From positions 1-43,669 of the forward strand of contig QWPJ01000019.1 of the NCBI GenBank assembly GCA_003671195.1: a stretch of 43,669 bases of DNA, in the 5' to 3' direction. Position 1 is the first letter of the stretch; each line of letters begins with the position of its first letter. Positions 15,782-24,024 of the stretch are shown in pieces. The translations under genes and the position numbers were made by a program. The notes under the pieces were generated by a model. The model did not search any database and was not told where the DNA came from. It saw only the letters and a list, made by a program, of their open reading frames with translations. Source of the DNA: Planctomycetota bacterium (GTDB lineage: Bacteria > Planctomycetota > Planctomycetia > Pirellulales > Pirellulaceae).

Positions 15782-15807
15782 CTACCCAGCCTCTCGCGGC
15801 TGGGTAG
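15782..15807. terminator. Hairpin repeat, right copy; possible bidirectional terminator
   Basis: A perfect 10-bp stem (ctacccagcc / ggctgggtag) with a 6-base loop lies between the converging methyltransferase and gcvP genes. The core is identical to the hairpin at 13504-13524. It lacks a clear T-run, so factor-independent termination is plausible rather than certain. Confidence 0.6.
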
Positions 15808-15814
15808 GCTTGTA

Positions 15815-18703
15815 CTACGGTTGATCGGGGGGGGCATAGCTCGACATCGGCGGGCAGGCGCACACCAGGTTTCGGTCTCCATAGACATTGTCGATCCGAG
15901 CGACCGAGGGCCAGTATTTCGAGCCTTTGGACTCGCGGTCCGGAACGGCGGCCAACTCTCGGGGGTAGCCCAAGCCGGACTCGGCCAGGATGTCCTGGAG
16001 TGTATGGGGCGCATTTTTCAAGGGGTTATTGGTAGGATCCCAGTCTCCGGATCGCACTTTGAGGTACTCGCTGTGGATCAGGATCATCGCGCGGCAGAAT
16101 CGTTCGAGCTCTTGGAGCGACTCGCTCTCGGTGGGTTCGATCATGAGCGTCCCGCCGACGGGAAAGGACATCGTCGGTGCATGGAACCCGTAGTCGATCA
16201 ACCTCTTGGCGATGTCGTCGACTCCGATGTGCGCATCGCGGTCCATGGGTCGTGTGTCGATGATGCACTCGTGGGCGATGAGTCCATCGTTGCCGGTGTA
16301 GAGAATGGGGTAGTAGTCTTTGAGTTTCCAAGCGACATAATTGGCGCTGAGGATGGCGACTTGGGTGGCTCGTTTCAAACCTTCGGCTCCCATCATCCGG
16401 ATGTACATCCAGGAGATCGGCAGGATGCTAGCCGAGCCGAATGCGGAGGCTGAGACCATCGGTCCGCGGCGTTGGGTATGAACGCCATCGCGGGGCAGGA
16501 ACGGTGCTAAGTGCTTTTTGACCCCGACGGGTCCGACCCCGGGTCCTCCTCCACCGTGGGGTATGCAGAAGGTTTTGTGGAGGTTCAAGTGCGAGACGTC
16601 TCCTCCGAACTTTCCGGGTCTTGCCACACCGACGAGCGCATTGAGATTGGCGCCGTCGATGTAAACCTGTCCCCCTACCGCATGGACTTTTTCACAGATT
16701 GCCGTGACCCCTTCTTCGAACACGCCGTGGGTCGATGGGTAGGTGATCATGATCGCCGCGATTTTGGATCCATATTGCTGGATCTTTTGATCCAAGTCCA
16801 ACAAGTCGACATTTCCTTGGGAGTCGCATGCGACGACGACGACTTGCATGTTGGCCATCTGAGCGCTGGCTGGATTGGTGCCGTGGGCCGAGCTTGGGAT
16901 CAAGCAGATGTTTCGGTCCCCTTGGCCTTGCGATTCGTGGTATTGCATGATGGCCAGCAATCCCGCGTACTCGCCTTGGGAGCCGGCGTTGGGTTGCAAG
17001 GAAATCTCGTCGTATCCGGTCACTTCGCACAGCATCGCTTCGAGTTGATCGATCAAGATCCGATAACCTTCGGTCTGATCGGCTGGTGCCATCGGATGGA
17101 TGGCATTGAATTCGGGCCAGGTCACCCCGGTCAATTCGGAGGCGGAGTTGAGTTTCATGGTGCATGAACCCAACGGGATCATGGCGCGATCCAAGGCGAT
17201 ATCTTTATCGGACAAGGATCTCACGTAGCGCATCATTTCGGTTTCGCTTCGATACCGATGAAAGACTTCTTGGGTCAGGATCGCATCGGAGCGGAAGGTA
17301 TCTTCCTGCAAGATGCATGAATCGTCGTGGTGGAGTTGCTCGATGCCTAGGGCTTTGGCCACCAGCGCGACGTCTTGGTCGGTGGTGGTCTCATCGAAAC
17401 TCACCCCTAGCGTATCTGCATCGAGCTTGCGGAGATTCACTCCAAGATTCACAGCGGCTTGGATCAACGCATCGGCCCGACCGGGGACTTCGATCGCTAG
17501 TGTGTCGAAGAATCGGTCGCTTTTGCATTTCAGGCCAGCGGCTTTGAGGGTGCGAAAGAGCCTCGAGGTTTTTCGATGCGTTCGCAAGGCGATTTGACGG
17601 AGTCCCTCTGGGCCGTGGTAGCAGGCATAGAGTGTCGCGAGGATCGCAAGGAGGGCTTGGGCTGTGCAGATGTTCGAGGTGGCTTTTTCTCGACGGATGT
17701 GTTGCTCGCGGGTTTGAAGCGCCAGGCGATAAGCTCGATTGCCATGGCGGTCGATCGATTGGCCGACCAAACGCCCGGGGATCGTCCGTTTGAGTGAGTC
17801 GCGGGTGGCAAAAAAAGCGGCGTGTGGACCGCCGAACCCCAGCGGGATGCCGAAGCGTTGCGAGGACCCAACGGCCACATCGGCGCCTAGGGCACCCGGG
17901 GACTCCAAGAGCATCAGCGAGAGCAAGTCGGTGGCTAGGATCACCAAAACCGAGTGCTTCTTGGCACTTGCGATCCAATCCTTTGGACAGAGGACTCGGC
18001 CATCGGTTGTCGGATATTGGGCCAGTACTCCAAAGACGTTTTCCCAAGAATCAGGGCCGAGGGTCTCATCGAACTCGACGACCTGGACATCCAACGCAGT
18101 TGCGCGTGTACGCACGACGTCGATCGTCTGTGGATGGCACCATTTGGAGATCAAAAACCGCTTGCCCGTTTTCGCGTTTCTCAGGGCAAAGGCCATGGCT
18201 TCTGCCGCTGCTGTGGCTTCGTCTAGCAGCGATGCATTGGCGATATCCATGCCGGTCAATTCGCACACCATGGTCTGGTAGTAGAACAGAACTTCCAGAC
18301 GACCTTGGGATATCTCGGGCTGGTAGGGGGTGTAAGCGGTGTACCAAGCTGGATTTTCAAGGACGTTGCGTTGAAGGACTTTCGGAAGGTAGGCGTTGTA
18401 GTAACCTGCACCGATCCATGATTTGAGGATTCGGTTCTTGCTGGCGATCTGATGGAGTTGAGCCAGGGCTTCTTCTTCGCTCAGGGCTTGTGCGAGATTC
18501 ATGGGACCAAGGTCCAGGATGCGTTCGGGGATGACGCGCTGGGTCAGTTCGTCGAGGCTCGCATAGCCGAGCTTGCCGAGCATCTCTTGAATTTCGTCTT
18601 CGCGTGGGCCGATGTGTCGGCCGACAAACGGAGCGTAGGCGTGCACAGGCGCGGGGGAATGGACAGGCGCGGGGGTTTTCGAAGCAGGATGGGCTGAGTT
18701 CAT
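15815..18703 (-). CDS. gcvP: Glycine dehydrogenase (decarboxylating), P-protein of the glycine cleavage system
   Basis: This 962-residue PLP enzyme decarboxylates glycine and passes the aminomethyl group to the lipoyl arm of GcvH. It is the fused, homodimeric form: the N-terminal half begins with [10 protein letters not shown] and contains [16 protein letters not shown], and the C-terminal half carries the PLP lysine (about Lys710) in [17 protein letters not shown] short Pro/Ala/Val/His repeat (PAPVH) precedes the conserved start, so the N-terminus is longer than usual. No gcvT or gcvH is adjacent. A tandem glycine riboswitch and a good promoter lie upstream, so expression should respond to glycine. 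The stop is 66 bp from that of the convergent methyltransferase. Confidence 0.97.
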   Translation of the reverse strand: MNSAHPASKTPAPVHSPAPVHAYAPFVGRHIGPREDEIQEMLGKLGYASLDELTQRVIPERILDLGPMNLAQALSEEEALAQLHQIASKNRILKSWIGAGYYNAYLPKVLQRNVLENPAWYTAYTPYQPEISQGRLEVLFYYQTMVCELTGMDIANASLLDEATAAAEAMAFALRNAKTGKRFLISKWCHPQTIDVVRTRATALDVQVVEFDETLGPDSWENVFGVLAQYPTTDGRVLCPKDWIASAKKHSVLVILATDLLSLMLLESPGALGADVAVGSSQRFGIPLGFGGPHAAFFATRDSLKRTIPGRLVGQSIDRHGNRAYRLALQTREQHIRREKATSNICTAQALLAILATLYACYHGPEGLRQIALRTHRKTSRLFRTLKAAGLKCKSDRFFDTLAIEVPGRADALIQAAVNLGVNLRKLDADTLGVSFDETTTDQDVALVAKALGIEQLHHDDSCILQEDTFRSDAILTQEVFHRYRSETEMMRYVRSLSDKDIALDRAMIPLGSCTMKLNSASELTGVTWPEFNAIHPMAPADQTEGYRILIDQLEAMLCEVTGYDEISLQPNAGSQGEYAGLLAIMQYHESQGQGDRNICLIPSSAHGTNPASAQMANMQVVVVACDSQGNVDLLDLDQKIQQYGSKIAAIMITYPSTHGVFEEGVTAICEKVHAVGGQVYIDGANLNALVGVARPGKFGGDVSHLNLHKTFCIPHGGGGPGVGPVGVKKHLAPFLPRDGVHTQRRGPMVSASAFGSASILPISWMYIRMMGAEGLKRATQVAILSANYVAWKLKDYYPILYTGNDGLIAHECIIDTRPMDRDAHIGVDDIAKRLIDYGFHAPTMSFPVGGTLMIEPTESESLQELERFCRAMILIHSEYLKVRSGDWDPTNNPLKNAPHTLQDILAESGLGYPRELAAVPDRESKGSKYWPSVARIDNVYGDRNLVCACPPMSSYAPPDQP
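18643..18678. repeat. 18-bp tandem repeat at gcvP N-terminus
   Basis: Two 18-bp units (18643-18660, 18661-18678) share the core acaggcgcggggg and encode the PAPVH duplication in the N-terminal tail of GcvP. Confidence 0.85.
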
Positions 18704-18789
18704 GAGCGGATCGAATTGGGGTTAGGGTACAAGTTCCCCGGGTCGGCGGAGGACGGATTCGCTTTTGCAAAACGCGTCGAACGCTTGTC

Positions 18790-19015
18790 GGTTGCTTGCC
18801 CCTCTGTCCAATTGACCTGAGAGATTCACCTTTCCGAAACACTTAACGATGAGCCGTAGTGTCCAGACCGGTTTGCCCCTTCGGTGGGTCGCCTAGGATA
18901 CTAGGGCGACCGCTCTCCAGAGATTCTGTATCGGTCCAGCGGTCCTTTTGCCTGAGTGTTTGTGGGACACTTTACACCTTCGGCGGTTCCTAAGAACTCT
19001 CTTGCGCTGGACGTT
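18790..19015 (-). ncRNA. Tandem glycine riboswitch
   Basis: Read on the minus strand, the leader of gcvP contains two consecutive glycine aptamers. The first (about 18930-19015) shows agcgcaagagag, gccgaaggtgtaaa and caggcaaaaggaccgctgg. The second (about 18790-18927) shows tctggagagcgg, accgaaggggcaaa and ctctcaggtcaattggacagagg. These are the conserved cores of the cooperative tandem glycine riboswitch. In other bacteria glycine binding usually turns gcv expression on. The expression platform lies in 18704-18790, where I see only a small palindrome ttttgcaaaa (near 18762) and no clear terminator, so control may act on translation. Confidence 0.93.
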
Positions 19016-19028
19016 CAGAGATAGGCTT

Positions 19029-19057
19029 ATAATAGCCTAAATCCCAGTCGACTTCAA
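19029..19057 (-). promoter_or_regulatory. Sigma-70-type promoter of gcvP
   Basis: On the minus strand TTGAAG (19052-19057) is followed after 17 bp by TATTAT (19029-19034). Transcription would start just before the first glycine aptamer, which fits the position of the riboswitch. Confidence 0.75.
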
Positions 19058-19084
19058 CACTCGCTTTTTCAGGAAACGAGCTAT

Positions 19085-20143
19085 TTAGGAACACTCAGCC
19101 CGATGGATTTCTTCGCTTTGGATCATCTCTTGAAGGATCTGCTCCAATCCGATCCGGACTCGCCATTCGGGATAGTCTCGCTCCAGTTTTCTGCAGTCGG
19201 AAATGTAGCAAATGTGGTCGCCGACTCGGTTTTGTTCGCTCAAGCGTACTTCGATCCTATAAGGGCTGAGCTTTTCGATCCAATCGATGCATTCGAGCAC
19301 CGAAGCAGAGTTTGCACGCCCACCCCCAAGATTGTAAACCTCCCCAGGACGTGGATTGCGCCAAAACGCCTCCAACGCCGCGATCACATCCGTGCTATCG
19401 ATCTGATCGCGCACCTGCTTGCCTCCATATCCGAAGATCGTATAAGGCTTGCCATGGACTGCGACGTGGACCAAATAGGATAGAAACCCATGCAACTCCA
19501 CGCCGCAGTGGGCCCGGCCGGTCAAGCATCCACCCCGAAACACCCCGACCTTGAGCCCATAGTACTTGCCGTACTCCTGGGCCATCACATCGGCGGCGGT
19601 CTTCGATGCACCAAAGACCGAATGCAAGGTCCGATCGATACGACAGGTCTCGTCGATCCCATGGTGATCCTCTTTGCGGGAGTAGTCGAATCGGGTCGCA
19701 TGCTCGATCATCGGCACCTCGTTGGGCGCATCCCCATAGACTTTGTTGGTGCTCATGTGGCAGAACACAGCGTCCGGAGAATGCCGCCTTACTCCCTCGA
19801 GCATGTTGAGCGTTCCGACCGCGTTGACCTCGAAGTCTACCAACGGAATCTCTCTGGCTTTATCGTGCGAGGGTTGCGCCGCGCAGTGGATGACCAACTC
19901 GGGCCGGTGCTTGCCTATCAACTCGAAAATCGCCTCGCGATCTCTCACGTCGATCGCATGCGATTCAAATCGCTTGGTCTGCGCTTTGAGCAACTCGAGA
20001 TTCCTGAGCGTGCTGCCCTGGTCCCCAAAGAACACCCCCCGCATGTCGTTGTCGACTCCGATGACCTGCGCTCCTCGGGCATCCCAATGCCTTACCGCCG
20101 TCGAACCGATCAGTCCGCTAGATCCTGTGACCAAGACTTTCAT
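19085..20143 (-). CDS. CDP-paratose 2-epimerase-like extended SDR (NAD-dependent sugar epimerase)
   Basis: This 352-residue extended short-chain dehydrogenase has the NAD-binding motif TGSSGLIGS (6-14). It also has STNKVYGDAPNEVP, HSVFGASKTAADV and FRGGCLTG, which together resemble CDP-paratose (tyvelose) 2-epimerases rather than UDP-galactose epimerases. The catalytic position that is usually Tyr in YxxxK reads Phe in SVFGASK; related epimerases of this branch share that context, so it is not necessarily inactivating. No CDP-sugar biosynthesis genes are visible nearby, so the substrate remains open. It lies 6 bp downstream of the flavoenzyme gene and is the last gene of the tgt operon. Confidence 0.85.
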   Translation of the reverse strand: MKVLVTGSSGLIGSTAVRHWDARGAQVIGVDNDMRGVFFGDQGSTLRNLELLKAQTKRFESHAIDVRDREAIFELIGKHRPELVIHCAAQPSHDKAREIPLVDFEVNAVGTLNMLEGVRRHSPDAVFCHMSTNKVYGDAPNEVPMIEHATRFDYSRKEDHHGIDETCRIDRTLHSVFGASKTAADVMAQEYGKYYGLKVGVFRGGCLTGRAHCGVELHGFLSYLVHVAVHGKPYTIFGYGGKQVRDQIDSTDVIAALEAFWRNPRPGEVYNLGGGRANSASVLECIDWIEKLSPYRIEVRLSEQNRVGDHICYISDCRKLERDYPEWRVRIGLEQILQEMIQSEEIHRAECS

Positions 20144-20149
20144 AAGGCA

Positions 20150-21415
20150 TCAGTCCCGGAACCGATCGACCGAGGCGTGCTCAAGGTCAATGCTCGTCGG
20201 CTCGCCACTGAGGATCTGACCGACAAGCTCGCCGGTGATCGGTCCGAGGCTCACACCCATCATCGCATGCCCTGTGGCGACCACCAGATTTCGCAGCCCT
20301 TTGGGGCGACCGATGTAAGGCAATCCGTCAGGCGAGACGGGGCGCAGGCCGACCCAAGGCTCAATCCCCTCGAAGTGTGATGACTTGAACTTGGGCATGT
20401 ACTGCGGAATGCTTTTTAAAATCCCGCTCAATCGCCTCGGATCGATCGATTCGTTGAGTTCCCCAAGCTGCATGGTGCCGCCGAAGCGAAGCGACGATCC
20501 GATCGGAGTGACGGCTACCTTGGACTCCACCAAGATCGAACAGACCTTGGGCAACTCCACCGGATCTGGAAGCGTCAGCGAATAACCCTTGCCCGGTTGC
20601 ATCGGGATCTTCAGCCCCAAAGGCCGCGACATGCCATCGGACCACACGCCCGTGCTGAGCACGAATTCGTCGGCTTGAAACTCCCCTTTGCTCGTCCGCA
20701 CTGCCCGAAGCGATCCGGATCGCTCGTCCCATCCGACGACGTGTTCTCCATAGACGAATTTACCCCCGAGCGAATCAATTTTGCTTCGCAATGAAGCGAT
20801 CAATTGGCCAGGATTCAAATGGCAATCCTTGGGGTAGTACACACTCCCTCGGACCGTCATGGTGATGTTCGGATCCAAGGCCGCTGTCTCTTGAGAATCG
20901 AGCACCGATGCTGGGATCCCAAGCTCTCGGGCCCTGTGGGCCAACTCAGCCTCCTCCTCGAGACCATGGTCGCTCTTGCAGAGCATCAACAAACCACGCG
21001 TGGCAAGCGAACAGTCAATCCCTTCGTCTTGCCACTGGCAATAAAGTTCGCGGGATGCTAAATGCATTTCTTTCAAAAAGGCAGATCCGGCAGTCACCTG
21101 ATCTTTGTGGGTCGCCATGTAGAAACGCATCCCCCACTTCATCAAATCCCAACTCAAGCGAGGCTGCACATAGAACGGACTCTCCGGGTCCCGCATCCAT
21201 CGTAGCCCCTGAGAGATCACTCCGGGCTGTGCCAACGGTGCAAAGTGACTCGGGACTACCATTCCCGAATTCCCAAAAGAGCAGTTTTCAATGTGCTCTG
21301 CGTTGCGGTCCAGGACCGTCACGTCGTATCCTCGACGCAGCGCCGAGAGCGCTGAAGACAAACCGATGATGCCGTTTCCGATGATCAAGACGCGTTTGGT
21401 CATTCCCATTGCCAA
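20150..21415 (-). CDS. FAD-dependent D-amino acid dehydrogenase-like oxidoreductase (DAO family)
   Basis: This flavoprotein of about 421 residues has the FAD-binding Rossmann motif VLIIGNGIIGLSSA near the N-terminus, an FGNSGMVVPSHFAPLA segment typical of DadA-type enzymes, and the C-terminal GLRPVSPDGLPYIGR motif followed by ATGHAMMGVSLGP. DadA-like enzymes oxidise D-amino acids, or imino acids such as hydroxyproline, to the oxo acid. The start may be any of three closely spaced Met codons (MAMGMTK). It is 36 bp downstream of tgt and 6 bp upstream of the epimerase gene, an unexpected combination. The true substrate is not known. Confidence 0.88.
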   Translation of the reverse strand: MAMGMTKRVLIIGNGIIGLSSALSALRRGYDVTVLDRNAEHIENCSFGNSGMVVPSHFAPLAQPGVISQGLRWMRDPESPFYVQPRLSWDLMKWGMRFYMATHKDQVTAGSAFLKEMHLASRELYCQWQDEGIDCSLATRGLLMLCKSDHGLEEEAELAHRARELGIPASVLDSQETAALDPNITMTVRGSVYYPKDCHLNPGQLIASLRSKIDSLGGKFVYGEHVVGWDERSGSLRAVRTSKGEFQADEFVLSTGVWSDGMSRPLGLKIPMQPGKGYSLTLPDPVELPKVCSILVESKVAVTPIGSSLRFGGTMQLGELNESIDPRRLSGILKSIPQYMPKFKSSHFEGIEPWVGLRPVSPDGLPYIGRPKGLRNLVVATGHAMMGVSLGPITGELVGQILSGEPTSIDLEHASVDRFRD

Positions 21416-21451
21416 TCTATCCTCGTGCGAATCCTAAATTGCTGCTGTGGT

Positions 21452-22594
21452 TTATACTCGATCTTCATCGCCGGTTGTACCGGCCAAGCGTCGACGCTGC
21501 TCGACCAAGAAAGAATGGTAATCACCCCGCTCGATCGCTTGTCTAGCCCGGTGCATCAATCGCTGATAAAACGTCAAATTGTGAATGGATAGCAAGGTCG
21601 GACCGAGCATCTCGTCGGCTTGGAACAAATGACGAATATAAGCCCTGCTGTGCCGACAAGCGATGCACGGACAGTCGGCCTCGATCGGCGATGGGTCCTG
21701 CGCATGGCACTGGTTCCGCATCCGAAGCGGTCCGTCCGCAGTAAACGCAAGCGCGTTTCGCCCATTTCGAGTCGGCATCACACAATCGAACATGTCCACC
21801 CCACGCGCGACCCCCTCGACCAAATCGATCGGTCGACCCACCCCCATCAAATACCGCGGCTGGTCCTCTGGTAAGACCGGACACACCTCTTGAAGCATCC
21901 GGTACATCTCCGCAGGCGGCTCTCCGACACTCAATCCACCGATGGCATAGCCGTCGAACCCGATCTGCTGCAATCCCTCGGCGCTCTGGCAACGCAATCC
22001 TGCATCGAGTCCCCCCTGGACAATCCCAAACATCGCCTGATCGCTTCGAGCCCTCGCCTCCTGGCATCGTCGCGCCCAACGCAACGAACGCTCCATCGCG
22101 TCGCGAACCTCCTGAATGCTCGCCGGCAAAGCAACCACATGATCGAGCACCATGGCGATGTCGCTGCCGAGCTCCTGCTGGATCCGCACGGAATCCTCAG
22201 GCCGCAAATGCACCATCGAGCCATCCAAATGCGACTTGAAGGTCGCACCATCCTCGCCAACCTTGGTCATGGCCCCGAGCGAGAAAATCTGAAACCCTCC
22301 ACTGTCGGTCAAAATCGGTCGATCCCAACCCATGAAACGATGCAATCCCCCCAAGTCAGCCACCCGCTGACTCCCCGGACGCAACGCCAAATGGTAGGTG
22401 TTGCCCAATAGTATGTCCGCACCGGTCGCCAAAATCTGATCGATCGAAAGGCCCTTGACCGTCCCCTGGGTCCCGACTGGCATAAACGCCGGCGTCTGGA
22501 CTTGGCCATGCGGTAAGCTCAAAACCCCCCGACGGGCCGAAGTCGATGGGTCCTCGGCAATCAATTCAAAAGGGAATCGCGGGTTATAAACCAT
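21452..22594 (-). CDS. tgt: tRNA-guanine transglycosylase (queuine tRNA-ribosyltransferase)
   Basis: This 380-residue Tgt exchanges guanine-34 of GUN anticodons for preQ1. Visible features are the substrate pocket [12 protein letters not shown], the VQGG and GGLSVGEP loops, the nucleophile Asp270 in [13 protein letters not shown], and the zinc site [17 protein letters not shown] with a downstream His. The pocket segment that usually reads like FDECTPYP is [10 protein letters not shown] here, a variant seen in some lineages. The length is normal. The gene is divergent from the ThiY-like lipoprotein gene across a 260-bp region in which I see no other gene. Confidence 0.96.
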   Translation of the reverse strand: MVYNPRFPFELIAEDPSTSARRGVLSLPHGQVQTPAFMPVGTQGTVKGLSIDQILATGADILLGNTYHLALRPGSQRVADLGGLHRFMGWDRPILTDSGGFQIFSLGAMTKVGEDGATFKSHLDGSMVHLRPEDSVRIQQELGSDIAMVLDHVVALPASIQEVRDAMERSLRWARRCQEARARSDQAMFGIVQGGLDAGLRCQSAEGLQQIGFDGYAIGGLSVGEPPAEMYRMLQEVCPVLPEDQPRYLMGVGRPIDLVEGVARGVDMFDCVMPTRNGRNALAFTADGPLRMRNQCHAQDPSPIEADCPCIACRHSRAYIRHLFQADEMLGPTLLSIHNLTFYQRLMHRARQAIERGDYHSFLVEQRRRLAGTTGDEDRV

Positions 22595-22854
22595 ATTCTA
22601 GCAAATATCCAAGCAAATGGTGGAGCGACCAATCGGCCATTCGTTTTGGAATCCCAGAGTTTGGAAATCCCATGCGTTGCGGATTTTAAACCAGCCTTAC
22701 GCTTCGCCAACATCGATTCGCGAAATCCCTGAGCAACTTTCCACGAGTTTCCCGGCTAGACGGATCGCATACCCTATCATTACGCTAACTGGCGCTAAGC
22801 GAACCTAACCGAACCCTACCCCCCAGACGACTTCTACCGAGCCGTGACTTTCCC

Positions 22855-23940
22855 ATGAATCTTTCAAGAAATCTCGCCACAGAATCCCAGAGCCCCACTT
22901 TTTCATCCCTCTTCGCGGCAGGTTCCAGCATTGCCCTGCGGTCGATGGTCGGGCTTTTGGCCTGCTTCGGGATCCTGGCCTCAGCAGGGTGCGATTCGAA
23001 ACCCAAGTCCAACACCTCGGCCGTTTCGGACTCCAAGCAGCCCTTGACCAAGGTCGCTTTGGTATTGAACTGGTACCCGGAAGCCGAACACGGCGGCTTC
23101 TACGCAGCCAAAGTCCACGGCATCTTCGAAAAGTACGGGCTGGACGTCGAAATCCAGCCTGGAGGCAAAACCACCGTCGTGCCTCAGACCCTGACCCTCG
23201 GACGCGCTGAGTTCGGAGTGATCAATGCCGACGATGTCCTCATGGCCCGAAATCAACAAGCCCCCATCGTAGCCCTGATGGCACCTATCCAAAAAGGACC
23301 TCGATGCATCATGGTCCGCGCCGATTCGGGCATCCGAACCTTCGAGGAACTCAAAAACATCACCCTCCAAATCGATTCCGGACGACCGTATGTCCCGTTC
23401 CTCAAAAGCAAAGGCCTGCTAGACGATTCGGTCAAACTCGCTCCTTACTTTGGCAGCGTCGCCCAAATCGTCGCTGGACCTGGATTTGCAGCCCAAGGCT
23501 ATTCGTTCAGCGAACCGTTCATGGCCAAAGAGCAAGGGATCGAAGTCCATCAGTTGATGATGTCCGATATCGGGTACAACCCCTATGCAAGCCTCTTGGT
23601 CAGCACCGAATCCTACGTCAAAGACCATGCCGATATCAGCCAACGGATGGTCAAAGCCTGTGTCGAAGGTTGGCAAAAATACTTGAGCGATCCTCAAGAG
23701 ACCAACGCCGTGATCTTGGCCGCCAACAAACAAGGACTCACCAAGGAGGCCCTCGAATACGGTGTCGAGGCCCTCAAGCCATTGTGTTATGAAAACAACG
23801 ACATGAGCCTCATCGGTGCGATGAACACCGAACGCTGGTCGCAACTTGCCCAAACCCTTGTCGATCTGAAATTGATCGATCCGGCCAACCTCAATGTCCC
23901 CGCTTCCTTCTCAAGCCAGTACTTGGCTCCTAGCCCATAA
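22855..23940 (+). CDS. NMT1/THI5-like ABC transporter substrate-binding lipoprotein
   Basis: This 361-residue protein has a long N-terminal segment, a hydrophobic stretch (about 24-44) and a lipobox-like SAGC ending at Cys46, so it is probably a lipoprotein. The mature part begins LVLNWYPEAEHGGFYAAK, matching the NMT1/THI5 (SsuA/ThiY) family that binds pyrimidine precursors of thiamine or sulfonates and related compounds. It continues with GLDVEIQPGG and the GRAEFGV segment. No permease or ATPase gene is adjacent: the upstream gene is divergent tgt and the downstream genes belong to a cytochrome-type operon. It therefore either borrows a transporter encoded elsewhere or has another role. Confidence 0.85.
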   Translation: MNLSRNLATESQSPTFSSLFAAGSSIALRSMVGLLACFGILASAGCDSKPKSNTSAVSDSKQPLTKVALVLNWYPEAEHGGFYAAKVHGIFEKYGLDVEIQPGGKTTVVPQTLTLGRAEFGVINADDVLMARNQQAPIVALMAPIQKGPRCIMVRADSGIRTFEELKNITLQIDSGRPYVPFLKSKGLLDDSVKLAPYFGSVAQIVAGPGFAAQGYSFSEPFMAKEQGIEVHQLMMSDIGYNPYASLLVSTESYVKDHADISQRMVKACVEGWQKYLSDPQETNAVILAANKQGLTKEALEYGVEALKPLCYENNDMSLIGAMNTERWSQLAQTLVDLKLIDPANLNVPASFSSQYLAPSP

Positions 23941-24024
23941 GCCCCAAGAGTCGGCGGCTGGCCGGTCCCCGAGGACGCCCAAAAGGCCAATCGCATCGGT
24001 AGCGAATCCTCGAACTGCCTCTCT

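Noticed and set aside
22595..22854. Shared upstream region of tgt and the ThiY-like gene as a TPP riboswitch
   Set aside because: I looked for the THI-box core on both strands and did not see it.
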